Shown here: piece after piece, positions 50,890 through 60,144 of the stretch
Layout of the letters: each line of letters begins with the position of its first letter
How positions within the stretch are numbered: position 1 is the stretch's first letter
Source of the DNA: Salipiger mangrovisoli
Lineage (GTDB): Bacteria; Pseudomonadota; Alphaproteobacteria; Rhodobacterales; Rhodobacteraceae
Length of the DNA stretch: 64,000 bases
NCBI RefSeq assembly: GCF_015223355.1
Contig: NZ_JADFFK010000001.1
Location: forward strand, 186,001-250,000
Direction of reading: 5' to 3'
The notes under the pieces: model-generated
Database searches by the model: none
Told to the model about the DNA's origin: nothing
What the model saw: only the letters and a program-made list of their open reading frames with translations
Made by a program: the position numbers and the translations under genes

Positions 50890-51750
50890 TCAAGGCCTTC
50901 GGGCTGTCACAAGGTTCATTCTTGCGGGCACTTCGGCCCCTTCGGCCGTCTCATAGGGGGCAAAGGCCGCATGAATGTCATCCTGAATGGCCTGCGCCTG
51001 CGTTTCGGTGGCGCCCTTGTCGCGCATGTGCCGCACCGCGGGGCCGATGCGCGTGGCGAGGACGGCGGCCTTCATGCCCTTGGGCAGCCGCAGCACGGCG
51101 TCCACCGTCTCTATTGATATATCGGAAAACCCCGCGCGGGAGAGAGTGCCGCGCACCCGCTCCGGATCGCGAAAGGCCATGGGGCCGGGCGCATCGGGAT
51201 TGCCAGGGGCGGGCGGGCCGAGGTGATCCACCGCGGCCTTCATCGGCAGGTCGAACCACGGGTTCTCCTCGATTCCGCGCCAGCAGATGAACGCCAGGCG
51301 CCCGCCGGGCTTCAGGAACTGCAGGATATTGGCGAAGGCCGCATCGGGATCGTCAAAGAACATCACGCCCATGCGGGACAGGCACAGGTCCACGGGGGAC
51401 AGGGGCCGCCAGACCTGCGCGTCGGTGTGAATGAAGTCGGGGCGGATGCCGTCAAGCGCCTCGGCCCTCGCTCGGGCCACCTCGAGCAGCGAGGTGGAGA
51501 CATCAAGCCCCGTGACCCGTCCATCGGGTAGGACCGCCGCGGCAAGCGCAAGCGTGGTCGCGCCGGCGCCGCAGCCGATGTCGATGGCGGTTTCGCCCAG
51601 CCGGGGCGCAGCCGCCGCCAGCACAAGCTCGGAAAGGTTGGCGTGCAGCGTGTCGAGCTCGTCACGCATCGCCACCCAGTTGAGACCGGGGCCCTCGGTC
51701 CAGAAGGCCTGCTGGTCCAGGTTACCCGGAGAAATCTCGTCTGCCGCCAT
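50890..51750 (-). CDS. class I SAM-dependent methyltransferase
   Basis: The 286-residue product has Rossmann-fold motif I ([16 protein letters not shown]), the acidic motif II strand ending ([11 protein letters not shown]) and a motif III-like [14 protein letters not shown]. It resembles the UbiE/ubiquinone-type superfamily but the substrate is not evident. I start it at 51750, where [17 protein letters not shown] gives a normal N-terminus. It lies 64 bases upstream of purL on the same strand. Confidence 0.88.
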   Translation of the reverse strand: MAADEISPGNLDQQAFWTEGPGLNWVAMRDELDTLHANLSELVLAAAAPRLGETAIDIGCGAGATTLALAAAVLPDGRVTGLDVSTSLLEVARARAEALDGIRPDFIHTDAQVWRPLSPVDLCLSRMGVMFFDDPDAAFANILQFLKPGGRLAFICWRGIEENPWFDLPMKAAVDHLGPPAPGNPDAPGPMAFRDPERVRGTLSRAGFSDISIETVDAVLRLPKGMKAAVLATRIGPAVRHMRDKGATETQAQAIQDDIHAAFAPYETAEGAEVPARMNLVTARRP

Positions 51751-51833
51751 GCGAGGCTCCCTGTCAGCGTCGCTGTCACGGCGGGCAGGGTAGCGCAACA
51801 GGGGGGCGGACCCAAATGCGCAGGGGTTCCGGC

Positions 51834-51916
51834 AAAAAAAAGGCCGAGCACAAAGCTCGGCCGAAGTCCAACAGGGAGGTTGAAGATGATGCGCACGAGG
51901 GCGCTTCAAGCTTCGT
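51834..51916 (-). ncRNA. candidate small RNA with CUCCCU hairpin loop
   Basis: On the minus strand an approximately 83-nt transcript can be drawn. It has a 5' hairpin (CACGA/UCGUG inner stem), a small hairpin CAAC-CUCCCU-GUUG exposing an anti-Shine-Dalgarno loop, and a perfect intrinsic terminator (GGCCGAGC/GCUCGGCC followed by eight U). A promoter-like TTGATC-N16-CATATT lies at 51950-51923. The design resembles the CCUCCUCCC-loop RNAs (CcsR/cuckoo type) of Rhodobacter. The plus strand shows GGGAGG and ATG here only as the complement of that loop. The start site is inferred. Confidence 0.6.
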
Positions 51917-51980
51917 GTGCTGAATATGTGATCAGTCTTGAGTCGATCAAGGGTCGAAACGGTCACAGTCGGACATTGCT

Positions 51981-52017
51981 GCCATGCATTGTTTGCATGG
52001 CGCCCAAATTTTGGGCG
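51981..52017 (-). other. two tandem hairpins behind the LysR gene stop
   Basis: CGCCCAA/TTGGGCG (52001-52017) and GCCATGCA/TGCATGGC (51981-52001) directly follow the minus-strand stop at 52021. There is no long T-run, so termination is uncertain. Confidence 0.4.
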
Positions 52018-52020
52018 AAA

Positions 52021-52926
52021 TCAATCGGCGCCCATCGCCTTCAGCTGCCGCCGATGCGCGAAGATCTCGTCCTGCACGAAGTCGCGGAAGGCTGTTACCC
52101 GCTTGGAATGACGCAATTCTTCGGGATAGGCGAGGAACACGGGCACCTCGTTGGACTCGACGTCGGGCAGCACCCGCACGACATGCGGGAAGTCCTCGAT
52201 GATGTAGTCCGGAAGCACGCCGATGCCGAGATTCGCGATCACTGCCTGCAGCACGCCGAAGTAGTTGTTCACCGTGAGGCCCGTGCGGATGTCGTAGGAG
52301 AGCAGCTTCTGCACCAGCGCCTTGCCCGAAAGCACCTGCGCGGAGTTCGGATTCTGGCAGATCAGCCGGTGCGACGAGAGATCCTCGAGCGACTCGGGCA
52401 GGCCGTTCGCCTCGAGATAGGCGGGCGAGGCGTACATGCGCATGCGGATCGACATCAGCCGCTTGCGGATGAGGTCCGCCTGGCTCGGCTCCTTCATGCG
52501 GATCGCCACGTCGGCCTCGCGCATCGGCAGGTCGAGCACCCGTTCCTCGAGCATGAGGTCGATCTTCAGGTCGGGGTACTTCTCGTAGAGCTTGGTCAGG
52601 CGCGGCGCGAGCCAGAGCACGCCGAAGCCGTGGGTCGTGGTGACCTTCAGCTCGCCGAACACCTCTTCCTCGCTGTCGCGGATGCGCGCGGTGGCGCTGT
52701 CGATGCGTTTCACCATGGCGGCGGTGGCATCGAAGAGCAGCTCACCCTGCTCGGTGAGAATCAGTCCCCGCGCGTGGCGGTGGAACAGCGTCGTATCGAG
52801 CGCCTCTTCCAGCGCCCGGATTTGCCGAGACACGGCGGATTGCGACAGATGCAGCGCATCTCCCGCGTGTGTCAGGCTGCCCGCATCTGCGACAGCGTGA
52901 AAGATCCTGAGCTTATCCCAATCCAT
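52021..52926 (-). CDS. LysR family transcriptional regulator
   Basis: The 301-residue product has a textbook LysR head (LRIFHAVADAGSLTHAGDALHLSQSAVSRQIRALEE) and a full type 2 periplasmic-binding effector domain (FGELKVTTTHGFGVLWLAPRL through GIGVLPDYII). It is divergent from the large indolepyruvate oxidoreductase gene with a 165-base shared region containing two dyads. That layout is typical of a LysR regulator controlling its neighbour and itself. The inducer is unknown. Confidence 0.92.
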   Translation of the reverse strand: MDWDKLRIFHAVADAGSLTHAGDALHLSQSAVSRQIRALEEALDTTLFHRHARGLILTEQGELLFDATAAMVKRIDSATARIRDSEEEVFGELKVTTTHGFGVLWLAPRLTKLYEKYPDLKIDLMLEERVLDLPMREADVAIRMKEPSQADLIRKRLMSIRMRMYASPAYLEANGLPESLEDLSSHRLICQNPNSAQVLSGKALVQKLLSYDIRTGLTVNNYFGVLQAVIANLGIGVLPDYIIEDFPHVVRVLPDVESNEVPVFLAYPEELRHSKRVTAFRDFVQDEIFAHRRQLKAMGAD

Positions 52927-52952
52927 GGCGGCATCTTATTCAACTTTGGCGC

Positions 52953-52967
52953 CCTGTATACGACAGG
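52953..52967. promoter_or_regulatory. dyad CCTGT-N5-ACAGG in the lysR/ior divergent region
   Basis: A perfect five-base inverted repeat; T-N11-A spacing is contained within it, as in LysR sites. It lies 27 bases upstream of the lysR start. Confidence 0.45.
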
Positions 52968-52981
52968 AACGATTAACGGAA

Positions 52982-52998
52982 ACACATCTTACCTGTGT
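52982..52998. promoter_or_regulatory. dyad ACACA-N7-TGTGT in the lysR/ior divergent region
   Basis: A second perfect inverted repeat, centred 30 bases from the first, or about three helical turns. It may be the second LysR half-box. Confidence 0.4.
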
Positions 52999-53091
52999 GG
53001 CGGAAAATCACGAAAATTTCCCTATCCAGGTCAGAATGTGTGACCTATCATGGGGCAGAGCTGCAAGCACGATGAGCGAAGGGAGGCGCGC

Positions 53092-56000
53092 ATGAGCAAG
53101 CAAGCAATTTCCCTGCAGGACAGGTTCGATCTAAACAAGAATTCCGTCCTTTTGAATGGCACACAGGCGCTGGTCCGCCTGATGTTGATGCAAAAAGAGC
53201 GCGATCGCGCCGCCGGGCTGAACACGGCGGGCTATGTGACGGGCTACCGAGGCTCGCCGCTGGGCGCTGTCGACATCCAGATGAAGCGCGCCGGCAAGCT
53301 GCTGGCCGAGAATGACATCCGTTTCCAGGAGGGGCTGAACGAGGATCTGGCGGCCACCGCGCTCTGGGGCAGCCAGCAGGCCGAGCTGCGCGGCGAGGGC
53401 AGGTACGACGGGGTCTTCGGCCTCTGGTACGGCAAGGGCCCCGGCGTCGACCGCTCGGGCGACGTGATGCGCCACGCCAACATGGCGGGCACCTCGCGGC
53501 ACGGCGGCGTGCTCATGGCGATGGGTGACGATCACACCGGCGAAAGCTCGACGGTGCTGCACCAGTCCGAATGGGCGCTGGTCGATGCCTACATGCCCGT
53601 GGTCTCGCCCGCGGGCGTGCAGGAGGTGCTGGACTTCGGCATCTACGGCTTCGCGCTCTCGCGCTTCTCCGGCCTCTGGGTCGGGCTGAAGACGATGAAG
53701 GACACGGTCGAGGCCACCGCCGTGGTCGACGGCCGCCCGGACCGCATGTCGCTGGTCACACCGGAGTTCCTGATGCCCGAGGGCGGGCTCAACATCCGCC
53801 TCGGCGACACGCCGCACGCGCAGGAAGCGCGGATGATCGATTACAAGCGCTTCGCCGCCGAGGCCTTCTCGCGCGCGAACGGCATGGACAAGCGCGTCTG
53901 GGGCAAGCCCGGCGCCAAGATCGGCCTCGTCGCGGCGGGGAAGAACTGGCTCGACCTGCAACACGCCCTGTCGCTCCTAAACATCGACGAGGCTGAGGCC
54001 GAGCGGCTGGGGATCACCACCTACAAGGTGGGCCAGACCTTCCCGCTCGACATGAAGGGCTTCCACGACTGGGCCGAGGGGCTCGAGCTCATCGTCATCG
54101 TCGAGGAGAAGCGCAAGCTGATCGAGGTGCAGGTCAAGGAGGCGATCTTCGACGACCGCCGCGGCCGCCGGGTCTACGGCTGGTACAAGGGCGGGGCGGG
54201 CGGCATGCACCGCGAGGAGCTCTTCCCCACCCGCGGCGCGCTCGATCCTGTGTGGATCGCCCAGAAGCTCGGCGAGATCTTCGTCGAGGAGAGCCGCGGC
54301 ACCGAGGGCATCAAGGCCGGGCTCACCGCGCTCGACGAGGCGCGCAAGGCCGACAACGCCCCCGATCTCGCGGCGCGGCTGCCCTACTTCTGCTCGGGCT
54401 GCCCGCACAATACGTCCACCAAGGTGCCCGAGGGCTCGCGCGCCTACGCCGGGATCGGCTGCCATTACATGGTGCAATGGATGGACCGCAGCACCACCGG
54501 CTTCACCCATATGGGCGGCGAAGGGGTGAACTGGGTCGGCGAGGCGCCCTTCTCCAAGCGCAGCCACGTCTTCCAGAACCTCGGCGACGGCACCTACAAC
54601 CACTCCGGCTCGCTGGCGATCCGCGCCGCGCTCGCCGCGGGCACCAACATCACCTACAAGGTTCTCTACAACGACGCGGTCGCCATGACCGGCGGCCAGC
54701 CGAACGAGGGCGGGCTCACCGCCGACCGCATCGCGCGCGAGCTGAAGGCCATGGGCGTCGAGCATCTCGCCGTGGTCTACGACGAGAAGGAAGAGGTGAA
54801 CTTCGATCTTTTCCCCGGCGGCATCGAGAAGTTCGAGCGCGCCGAGATGGACGCGGTGCAGAAGCGCTTCGAGAAGATCGGCGGCGTTTCGGTGATCCTC
54901 TACATCCAGACCTGCGCGGCCGAGAAGCGCCGCCGCCGCAAGAAGGGCACCTTCCCGGACCCCGACAAGCGGGTGTTCATCAACACCGATGTCTGCGAGG
55001 GCTGCGGCGATTGCGGCGTGCAGTCGAACTGCGTCTCGATCGTCCCCGCCGAGACCGAGCTTGGCCGCAAGCGCGCCATCGACCAGTCGAGCTGCAACAA
55101 GGACTATTCCTGCCTCAAGGGCTTCTGCCCCTCCTTCGTGACCCTTGAAGGCGCGAAGATGCGCAAGGGCGAGACCACCGATCTCGACCTGCCGCACCTG
55201 CCGCAGCCGCAGCTGCCGCAGATCGACAAGACCCACAACGTGGTGATCACCGGCGTCGGCGGCACCGGCGTGGTGACCGTGGGTGCCGTGCTGGCGCAGG
55301 CGGCGCAGATCGCCGGCATGGGCGCGGGCATGATGGAGATGGCCGGCCTCGCGCAGAAGGGCGGCGCGGTGCACATCCACCTGCGGCTGGCCAAGCGCCC
55401 CGAGGACATCTCGGCGGTGCGCGTGGCCACCGGCGAGGCCGATGCGCTGATCGGCGGCGACCTCGTGGTCAGCGCCGGGGCCAAGACACTGGGGCTGACG
55501 CGGCGCGGGCGCACCGGCGCGGTGGTCAACGGGCACGAGATCATCACCGGCGAGTTCACCCGCCAACCTGAGTTCCAGCTGCCCTTCGACCAGCTGCGCG
55601 TGGCGCTCGAGGCGCGGATGCAGGACCGGCTGGCGATCTTCGATGCAACCGAGCTGGCGCGCGTCACCATGGGCGACTCGATCTTCTCGAACATGATGAT
55701 CCTCGGCGCGGCATGGCAGCAGGGTCTCCTTCCGCTGCCCCACGACGCCATCGAGGAGGCGATCCGCCTCAACGGTGCGGCGGTCGAACGCAACCTGCGC
55801 GCCTTCGAGATCGGCCGCTGGGCGGTGCTGCATTCCGCCGAGGCGGCGGCGCTGATCACCCCGAAGGTGACCCCGAAGCCGAAGTCGCTCGACGAGAAGA
55901 TCGCCTTCCGCGCGGAGCATCTCGAGGTCTACCAGAACCGGCGGCTGGCGAAGAAATACCGCACCCTGCTCGACGGCATAGCCAACAAGCGCCTGCGCGA

Positions 56001-56511
56001 GGCGGTGGCCAGGGGCTATCACAAGCTGCTCGCCTACAAGGACGAATACGAGGTGGCGCGGATGCATCTCGAGACGCGCCGGAAGGCCGAGGAAACCTTC
56101 GAGCCCGGCTTCGAGATGAGCTTCCACCTCGCGCCGCCGATGCTGGCGAAAGTGGGTTCGGACGGTCGCCCGCAGAAGAAGACCTACGGCGAGTCCATGC
56201 TCAGGGTCTTCGGCCTGCTGGCGAAGCTGAAATGGCTGCGCGGCACCGCCCTCGACCCCTTCGGCCGCACGGCGGAGCGGAAGATGGAACGCGCGCTCAT
56301 TGCGCAATACGAGCGCGACATGGCGGAGGTGCTGCCCAAGGTGACGCCCGGGACCCTCGAGGCCACCATCGCGCTCGCCGAGCTGCCGCTGCGGATCCGC
56401 GGCTACGGCCCGGTGAAGGAACAGGCCGAGCGCGCCGCCGCCAAGCGCCGCGAGGAGCTGCTCGCGACCATCCGCGCCGGCGGCACGCCCTTCGCCGAAG
56501 CGGCCGAATGA
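53092..56511 (+). CDS. indolepyruvate ferredoxin oxidoreductase, fused chain
   Basis: The 1139-residue enzyme oxidatively decarboxylates aryl or branched 2-oxo acids to acyl-CoA using TPP and ferredoxin. It fuses the IorA-type part (YRGSPLGAVDIQM, the TPP region SGCPHNTSTKVPEGSRAYAGIGCHYM) with a [4Fe-4S] ferredoxin-like segment (CEGCGDCGVQSNC plus CLKGFCPSF). The C-terminal IorB-like gamma domain follows (GVGGTGVVTVGAVLAQA). The start at 53092 has a strong GGGAGG. A LysR gene diverges upstream. The substrate is probably an amino-acid-derived 2-oxo acid, but phenylacetate-type and branched-chain options cannot be separated. Confidence 0.92.
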   Translation: MSKQAISLQDRFDLNKNSVLLNGTQALVRLMLMQKERDRAAGLNTAGYVTGYRGSPLGAVDIQMKRAGKLLAENDIRFQEGLNEDLAATALWGSQQAELRGEGRYDGVFGLWYGKGPGVDRSGDVMRHANMAGTSRHGGVLMAMGDDHTGESSTVLHQSEWALVDAYMPVVSPAGVQEVLDFGIYGFALSRFSGLWVGLKTMKDTVEATAVVDGRPDRMSLVTPEFLMPEGGLNIRLGDTPHAQEARMIDYKRFAAEAFSRANGMDKRVWGKPGAKIGLVAAGKNWLDLQHALSLLNIDEAEAERLGITTYKVGQTFPLDMKGFHDWAEGLELIVIVEEKRKLIEVQVKEAIFDDRRGRRVYGWYKGGAGGMHREELFPTRGALDPVWIAQKLGEIFVEESRGTEGIKAGLTALDEARKADNAPDLAARLPYFCSGCPHNTSTKVPEGSRAYAGIGCHYMVQWMDRSTTGFTHMGGEGVNWVGEAPFSKRSHVFQNLGDGTYNHSGSLAIRAALAAGTNITYKVLYNDAVAMTGGQPNEGGLTADRIARELKAMGVEHLAVVYDEKEEVNFDLFPGGIEKFERAEMDAVQKRFEKIGGVSVILYIQTCAAEKRRRRKKGTFPDPDKRVFINTDVCEGCGDCGVQSNCVSIVPAETELGRKRAIDQSSCNKDYSCLKGFCPSFVTLEGAKMRKGETTDLDLPHLPQPQLPQIDKTHNVVITGVGGTGVVTVGAVLAQAAQIAGMGAGMMEMAGLAQKGGAVHIHLRLAKRPEDISAVRVATGEADALIGGDLVVSAGAKTLGLTRRGRTGAVVNGHEIITGEFTRQPEFQLPFDQLRVALEARMQDRLAIFDATELARVTMGDSIFSNMMILGAAWQQGLLPLPHDAIEEAIRLNGAAVERNLRAFEIGRWAVLHSAEAAALITPKVTPKPKSLDEKIAFRAEHLEVYQNRRLAKKYRTLLDGIANKRLREAVARGYHKLLAYKDEYEVARMHLETRRKAEETFEPGFEMSFHLAPPMLAKVGSDGRPQKKTYGESMLRVFGLLAKLKWLRGTALDPFGRTAERKMERALIAQYERDMAEVLPKVTPGTLEATIALAELPLRIRGYGPVKEQAERAAAKRREELLATIRAGGTPFAEAAE

Positions 56512-56554
56512 CGGCCCCTGCAAGGGGGGGGGCGGACGGGCGCCCTCCCTGCCA

Positions 56555-56604
56555 TTCTTCTAGGCGGAAATATCCCGGGGGTGCGGGGGCAGCGCCCCCG
56601 CGAG
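56555..56604 (-). repeat. REP-like repeat, inverted copy upstream of murI
   Basis: On the minus strand this reads GCGGGGGCGCTGCCCCCGC, CCCCCGGGATATTT and then CGCCTAGAAGAA. It is the mirror image of the copy at 57631, so the pair brackets murI. Confidence 0.7.
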
Positions 56605-56773
56605 CCCGGCTGGTCCGGTGGCGCGCCGGCGCGAACGATGTCGTGACAGGCCCGCAGGGCGCGATGGATCTCGCTGCCAAAGCGCCGTAAGAGCGATGCC
56701 CAAGGCTTCCCCGGCGCGAGTCGGCGCGGAGCGGCACAGCAGGGCGGAACTCGTCCGGCAAGGAGGGCAGAGA

Positions 56774-57586
56774 ATGGCGGTTGGTGTGTTCGATTCCGGG
56801 CTTGGTGGGCTCACGGTTCTCGACGCGGTCGCGAAGCGGCTGCCCGAGGTGCCGCTGGTCTATTACGGTGACAACCGGCACGCGCCCTACGGCGTGCGCG
56901 ACGCGGATGACATCCACAAGCTGACCGTCGACGCGGTGCACCGCCTCTGGGACGCCGGCTGCGACCTGGTGATCCTCGCCTGCAACACCGCCTCGGCGGC
57001 GGCGCTGCGCCGGATGCAGGAAGGCGGGTTGCCGAAGGGCAAGCGCGTGCTCGGCGTCTTCGTGCCGCTGATCGAGGCGCTGACCGAGCGCCAATGGGGC
57101 GACAACTCGCCGCCGCGCGAGGTCGCGGTGCAGCATGTCGCGCTCTTTGCCACCCCCGCCACGGTGCGCAGCCGCGCCTTCCAGCGCGAGCTCGCGTTCC
57201 GCGCCATTGGCGTCGACGTCGAGGCCCAGGCCTGCGGCGGGCTGGTCGATGCGATCGAGGACGGCGACATGATCCTTGCCGAGGCGCTGGTGCGCAGCCA
57301 CGTCGAGGCGCTCAAGCGCAAGATGCCCGAACCCCAGGCGGCGATCCTCGGGTGCACCCATTACCCGCTGATGCTCGAGGTCTTCCAGGAGGCCCTGGGC
57401 GAGGGGGTCGCGGTCTATTCGCAGGCCAACCTCGTGGCGGATTCGCTTGCCGACTACCTCCAGCGCCATCCCGACATGTACGGCAGCGGCACCGAGAGCC
57501 GTTTCCTGACCACCGGCGATCCGCGCAAGGTTTCGGTGCATGCGACGCAGTTCCTGAAGCGACCGCTGAGGTTCGAGAGCGTCTGA
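56774..57586 (+). CDS. murI: glutamate racemase
   Basis: MurI makes D-glutamate for peptidoglycan. The 270-residue product has the two catalytic cysteines, Cys70 ([14 protein letters not shown]) and Cys194 ([12 protein letters not shown]). It also has the [16 protein letters not shown] opening and the [11 protein letters not shown] substrate loop. The ATG at 56774 has AGGAGGGCAG upstream; an upstream in-frame extension lacks family residues. It is bracketed by two inverted copies of a repeat. Confidence 0.95.
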   Translation: MAVGVFDSGLGGLTVLDAVAKRLPEVPLVYYGDNRHAPYGVRDADDIHKLTVDAVHRLWDAGCDLVILACNTASAAALRRMQEGGLPKGKRVLGVFVPLIEALTERQWGDNSPPREVAVQHVALFATPATVRSRAFQRELAFRAIGVDVEAQACGGLVDAIEDGDMILAEALVRSHVEALKRKMPEPQAAILGCTHYPLMLEVFQEALGEGVAVYSQANLVADSLADYLQRHPDMYGSGTESRFLTTGDPRKVSVHATQFLKRPLRFESV

Positions 57587-57630
57587 GAGACGGCCCAAGA
57601 GGGGCGCTGCCCCCACATGCGGGACAGAGC

Positions 57631-57677
57631 GGGGGCGCTGCCCCCGCGCCCCCGGGATATTTCGGCCCAGAAGAAAG
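57631..57677 (+). repeat. REP-like repeat downstream of murI
   Basis: GGGGGCGCTGCCCCCGCGCC followed by CCCGGGATATTT and CGGCCCAGAAGAAAG. It is the inverted partner of the copy at 56555 and a relative of 42773. The first part is itself a hairpin (GGGGGCG-CTG-CCCCC). Confidence 0.7.
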
Positions 57678-57780
57678 ACCGGGCGGGCGCGACGCGGTGA
57701 CGCAATTTGATTTGGAGCCGTTCTCTCGGCGCCCTAGGGTGCCATATAGAAAGAACGGCATCCTTGCCGAGGAGAAGAAG

Positions 57781-58236
57781 ATGGGTCTCAAATCGCTGAA
57801 GAAGCAGCGGCGCATCCAGATCGTGGCGCTGGCCGCGGTGGCGCTGGTCGTCTCGGCCGCGCTGATCGGCTACGCGATGCGCGACGGCATCAATTTCTTC
57901 CGCTCACCGAGCCAGGTGGTCGAGGCGCCGCCCTCGCCGAACGAGACCTTCCGCATCGGCGGGCTGGTGGAGGCGGGCTCGCTGGTGCGCGGCCAGGGGC
58001 ATGAGATCAGCTTCTCGGTGACCGATGGCGGCGCCTCGGTGCCGGTGGTCTTCGAAGGCGTGCTGCCGGACCTTTTCGACGAGAACCAGGGCATGGTCGG
58101 CACCGGGCGCTACGTCGATGGCGTGTTCCGCGCCACAGAGATCCTCGCCAAGCACGACGAGACCTACATGCCGAAAGAGGTCATCGACGCGCTGAAGGAG
58201 CAGGGCGTCTACGAGGATCCCAACGCCGGGAGCTGA
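57781..58236 (+). CDS. ccmE: cytochrome c maturation heme chaperone CcmE
   Basis: CcmE holds heme covalently in the periplasm before transfer to apocytochrome c. The 151-residue product has an N-terminal anchor helix (about 12-32), a beta-barrel OB domain (FRIGGLVEAGSLVR, VVFEGVLPDLFDENQGMV) and the heme-binding His125 in LAKHDETYMP. Other ccm genes are not in the window. The ATG at 57781 follows a GAGGAGAAGA. Confidence 0.95.
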   Translation: MGLKSLKKQRRIQIVALAAVALVVSAALIGYAMRDGINFFRSPSQVVEAPPSPNETFRIGGLVEAGSLVRGQGHEISFSVTDGGASVPVVFEGVLPDLFDENQGMVGTGRYVDGVFRATEILAKHDETYMPKEVIDALKEQGVYEDPNAGS

Positions 58237-58401
58237 CCGGCAGCGCCCGACTGCCAGCGGCGGCCCCGTTCCGGGCGCTGAGTGCCCATGCGGCGGAGTC
58301 ACGCCCATCATGCGCCCTGCGCAGGGCGGCGCGGCGCGCTCGGCAGGGGACATCCGGCCTGTTCCGGGGTACTCTGCCCCTCCGGAAATCGGGAGTGGCA
58401 G

Positions 58402-59151
58402 ATGACGATCACCGAGATGGAAGACCTCGACGGGCTGAAGGAGATCGGCCGGGTCGTCGCCAACACCCTGCAGGGCATGGTCCGGGCGATGGAGCCGGGC
58501 ATGACGACCCGCGAGCTTGACCAGATCGGTCGCGAGATGCTCGAGCGCGAGGGCGCGGAATCGGCGCCGGAATCGACCTACGGCTTTCCGGGAGCCACTT
58601 GCATCAGCATCAACGAGGAGATTGCCCACGGCATTCCCGGCAGCCGGGTGATCAAGCGGGGCGACCTGGTGAACATCGACGTCTCGGCCTCGAAACTGGG
58701 GTTCTTCGCCGACACCGGGGCCACCTTCCGCGTCGATCCGGTGAAGGCGCCGCTCGACAAGCTTTGCCGCGACGGCAAGAAGGCGATGCAGATCGGCATC
58801 TCGCAGGTCGGCGCCGACCGGCCGCTGGCGGGCATCGGCGATGCCATCGGACGCTTCGCCGGCGAGAAGGGCTATACGCTGATCCGCAATCTCGCCAGCC
58901 ATGGCGTCGGCCATTCGTTGCACGAGTATCCCGAGGAAATTCCCACCTGGCCGGTGCGCGGCGAGCGGCGGCGCATCACCAAGGGTCTGGTGCTGACCGT
59001 CGAGCCCTTCCTGTCGATGGGGGGGCTCTGGGCCAGCGAGGGCGAGGATGGCTGGACGCTCTACAGCGAGCCCTGCGCGCCGGTGGTGCAATACGAGCAT
59101 ACGGTGGTGGCAACCGAAAAGGGTGCCATCGTGGTCACCCAGCCGGGTTGA
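58402..59151 (+). CDS. map: methionine aminopeptidase, type I
   Basis: Map removes the initiator methionine from nascent proteins. The 249-residue product has the five metal ligands in context: two aspartates in NIDVSASKLGFFADTGATF, a histidine in ASHGVGHSLHEYP, and glutamates in LTVEPFLSMG and VVQYEHTVV. The SINEEIAHGIPGSR block lines the substrate pocket. The start at 58402 has a GGGAGTGG ribosome site. The gene is separated from ccmE by a 165-base gap with no recognisable element. Confidence 0.95.
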   Translation: MTITEMEDLDGLKEIGRVVANTLQGMVRAMEPGMTTRELDQIGREMLEREGAESAPESTYGFPGATCISINEEIAHGIPGSRVIKRGDLVNIDVSASKLGFFADTGATFRVDPVKAPLDKLCRDGKKAMQIGISQVGADRPLAGIGDAIGRFAGEKGYTLIRNLASHGVGHSLHEYPEEIPTWPVRGERRRITKGLVLTVEPFLSMGGLWASEGEDGWTLYSEPCAPVVQYEHTVVATEKGAIVVTQPG

Positions 59152-59178
59152 TCCGGCCCGCGGTTCAGCGAAGCCGGC

Positions 59179-59679
59179 TCAGGGACGGCGTTCGAAGAAG
59201 CGCAGGTACGGCAGGGCGATCTCGGGGACCGGCTGGTAGGGGCCGCGCTCGGCAAAGCCCAGCTTGGCGTAGAGATGGCAGGCAGCGTCCAGTGTCTTCA
59301 AGGTGTCGAGCCGGAGCAGGGGCGCGCCGGCGGCGCGGGCGCGCCGTGCCAGCTCTTCGACCAGCAGCCCGGCGAGCCCGTGGCCGCGTGCCTCGGGGGC
59401 CACATAGACCCGCTTGATCTCGCTGCTGCCATCGGGCAGCCGCTGCGACATGGCGCAGCCGACGGGGGCACCTTCGATCCTGGCCAGAAGCACGGCGTCA
59501 TGCTTGCCGGGCAGGGCGTCCAGCAGCTCGGTGTAGGCGGGATCGGGGTAGAACAGAGCCACCAGCGCCGGGGCGGCGGGGTGATGCGCGCGCAGGTCGT
59601 CGCGGTAGGCGAGACAGAGCGCGCGCACGGCGGCGAAATCCTCGGGACTCGCCGCCGTGTGGAGGGTGATCGCTGTCAC
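59179..59679 (-). CDS. GNAT family N-acetyltransferase
   Basis: A 166-residue GNAT-fold protein with the acetyl-CoA loop VYVAPEARGHGLAGLLVEEL and a motif B end ACHLYAKLGFAERGPY. The sequence of the CoA loop and IEGAPVGCAMSQRL strand fit the family. The substrate is unknown. It is convergent with map and is followed on the same strand by nothing before the map stop. Confidence 0.88.
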   Translation of the reverse strand: MTAITLHTAASPEDFAAVRALCLAYRDDLRAHHPAAPALVALFYPDPAYTELLDALPGKHDAVLLARIEGAPVGCAMSQRLPDGSSEIKRVYVAPEARGHGLAGLLVEELARRARAAGAPLLRLDTLKTLDAACHLYAKLGFAERGPYQPVPEIALPYLRFFERRP

Positions 59680-59700
59680 TCGGTCGGATCCGGGGACGGA

Positions 59701-60066
59701 TCAGGCGTTGGCTTCGCGGATCTTGTCGGCGGCATCCTTGTCATAGGTCACGCCGCTCTGCTCGAACAGCGCGTCGAGCTCGCCCGAGAGGGTCATCTCG
59801 GTGACGATGTCGCAGCCGCCGACGAATTCGCCCTTGATGTAGAGCTGCGGGATCGTCGGCCAGTCCGAGTAGTCCTTGATGCCCTGGCGGATGGTGTCAT
59901 CGGCCAGCACGTTCACGTCGAGGTAATCAACGCCCATGTAGTTGAGCACGCCAGCGACGCGGCTGGAGAAGCCGCATTGCGGCATGGTCTTGGTGCCCTT
60001 CATGAAGAGCACCACGTCGTTGGCCTTGACCGTCTCTTCGATCCGGGTGGTTGCGTCGGTGGTCAT
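59701..60066 (-). CDS. grxD: monothiol CGFS glutaredoxin
   Basis: The 121-residue monothiol glutaredoxin has the invariant CGFS active site (Cys31) in [16 protein letters not shown]. The glutathione-binding [20 protein letters not shown] is present. Proteins of this class carry or sense [2Fe-2S] clusters, often as a complex with BolA, whose gene lies immediately upstream here. The order bolA-grxD on one strand supports that partnership. Confidence 0.95.
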   Translation of the reverse strand: MTTDATTRIEETVKANDVVLFMKGTKTMPQCGFSSRVAGVLNYMGVDYLDVNVLADDTIRQGIKDYSDWPTIPQLYIKGEFVGGCDIVTEMTLSGELDALFEQSGVTYDKDAADKIREANA

Positions 60067-60144
60067 CTCTGTCTCCTGTCTGCGCGCGCCGGTCGGTCGC
60101 GAGGCGCTGGCGCGCGGCCTGGATGGCTGTCTTTGGTAGGTGTC

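Noticed and set aside
51889-51960. Apparent start with GGGAGG Shine-Dalgarno on the plus strand
   Set aside because: The purine tract is the complement of the CUCCCU loop of the minus-strand RNA candidate, and the frame runs antisense into the LysR gene.
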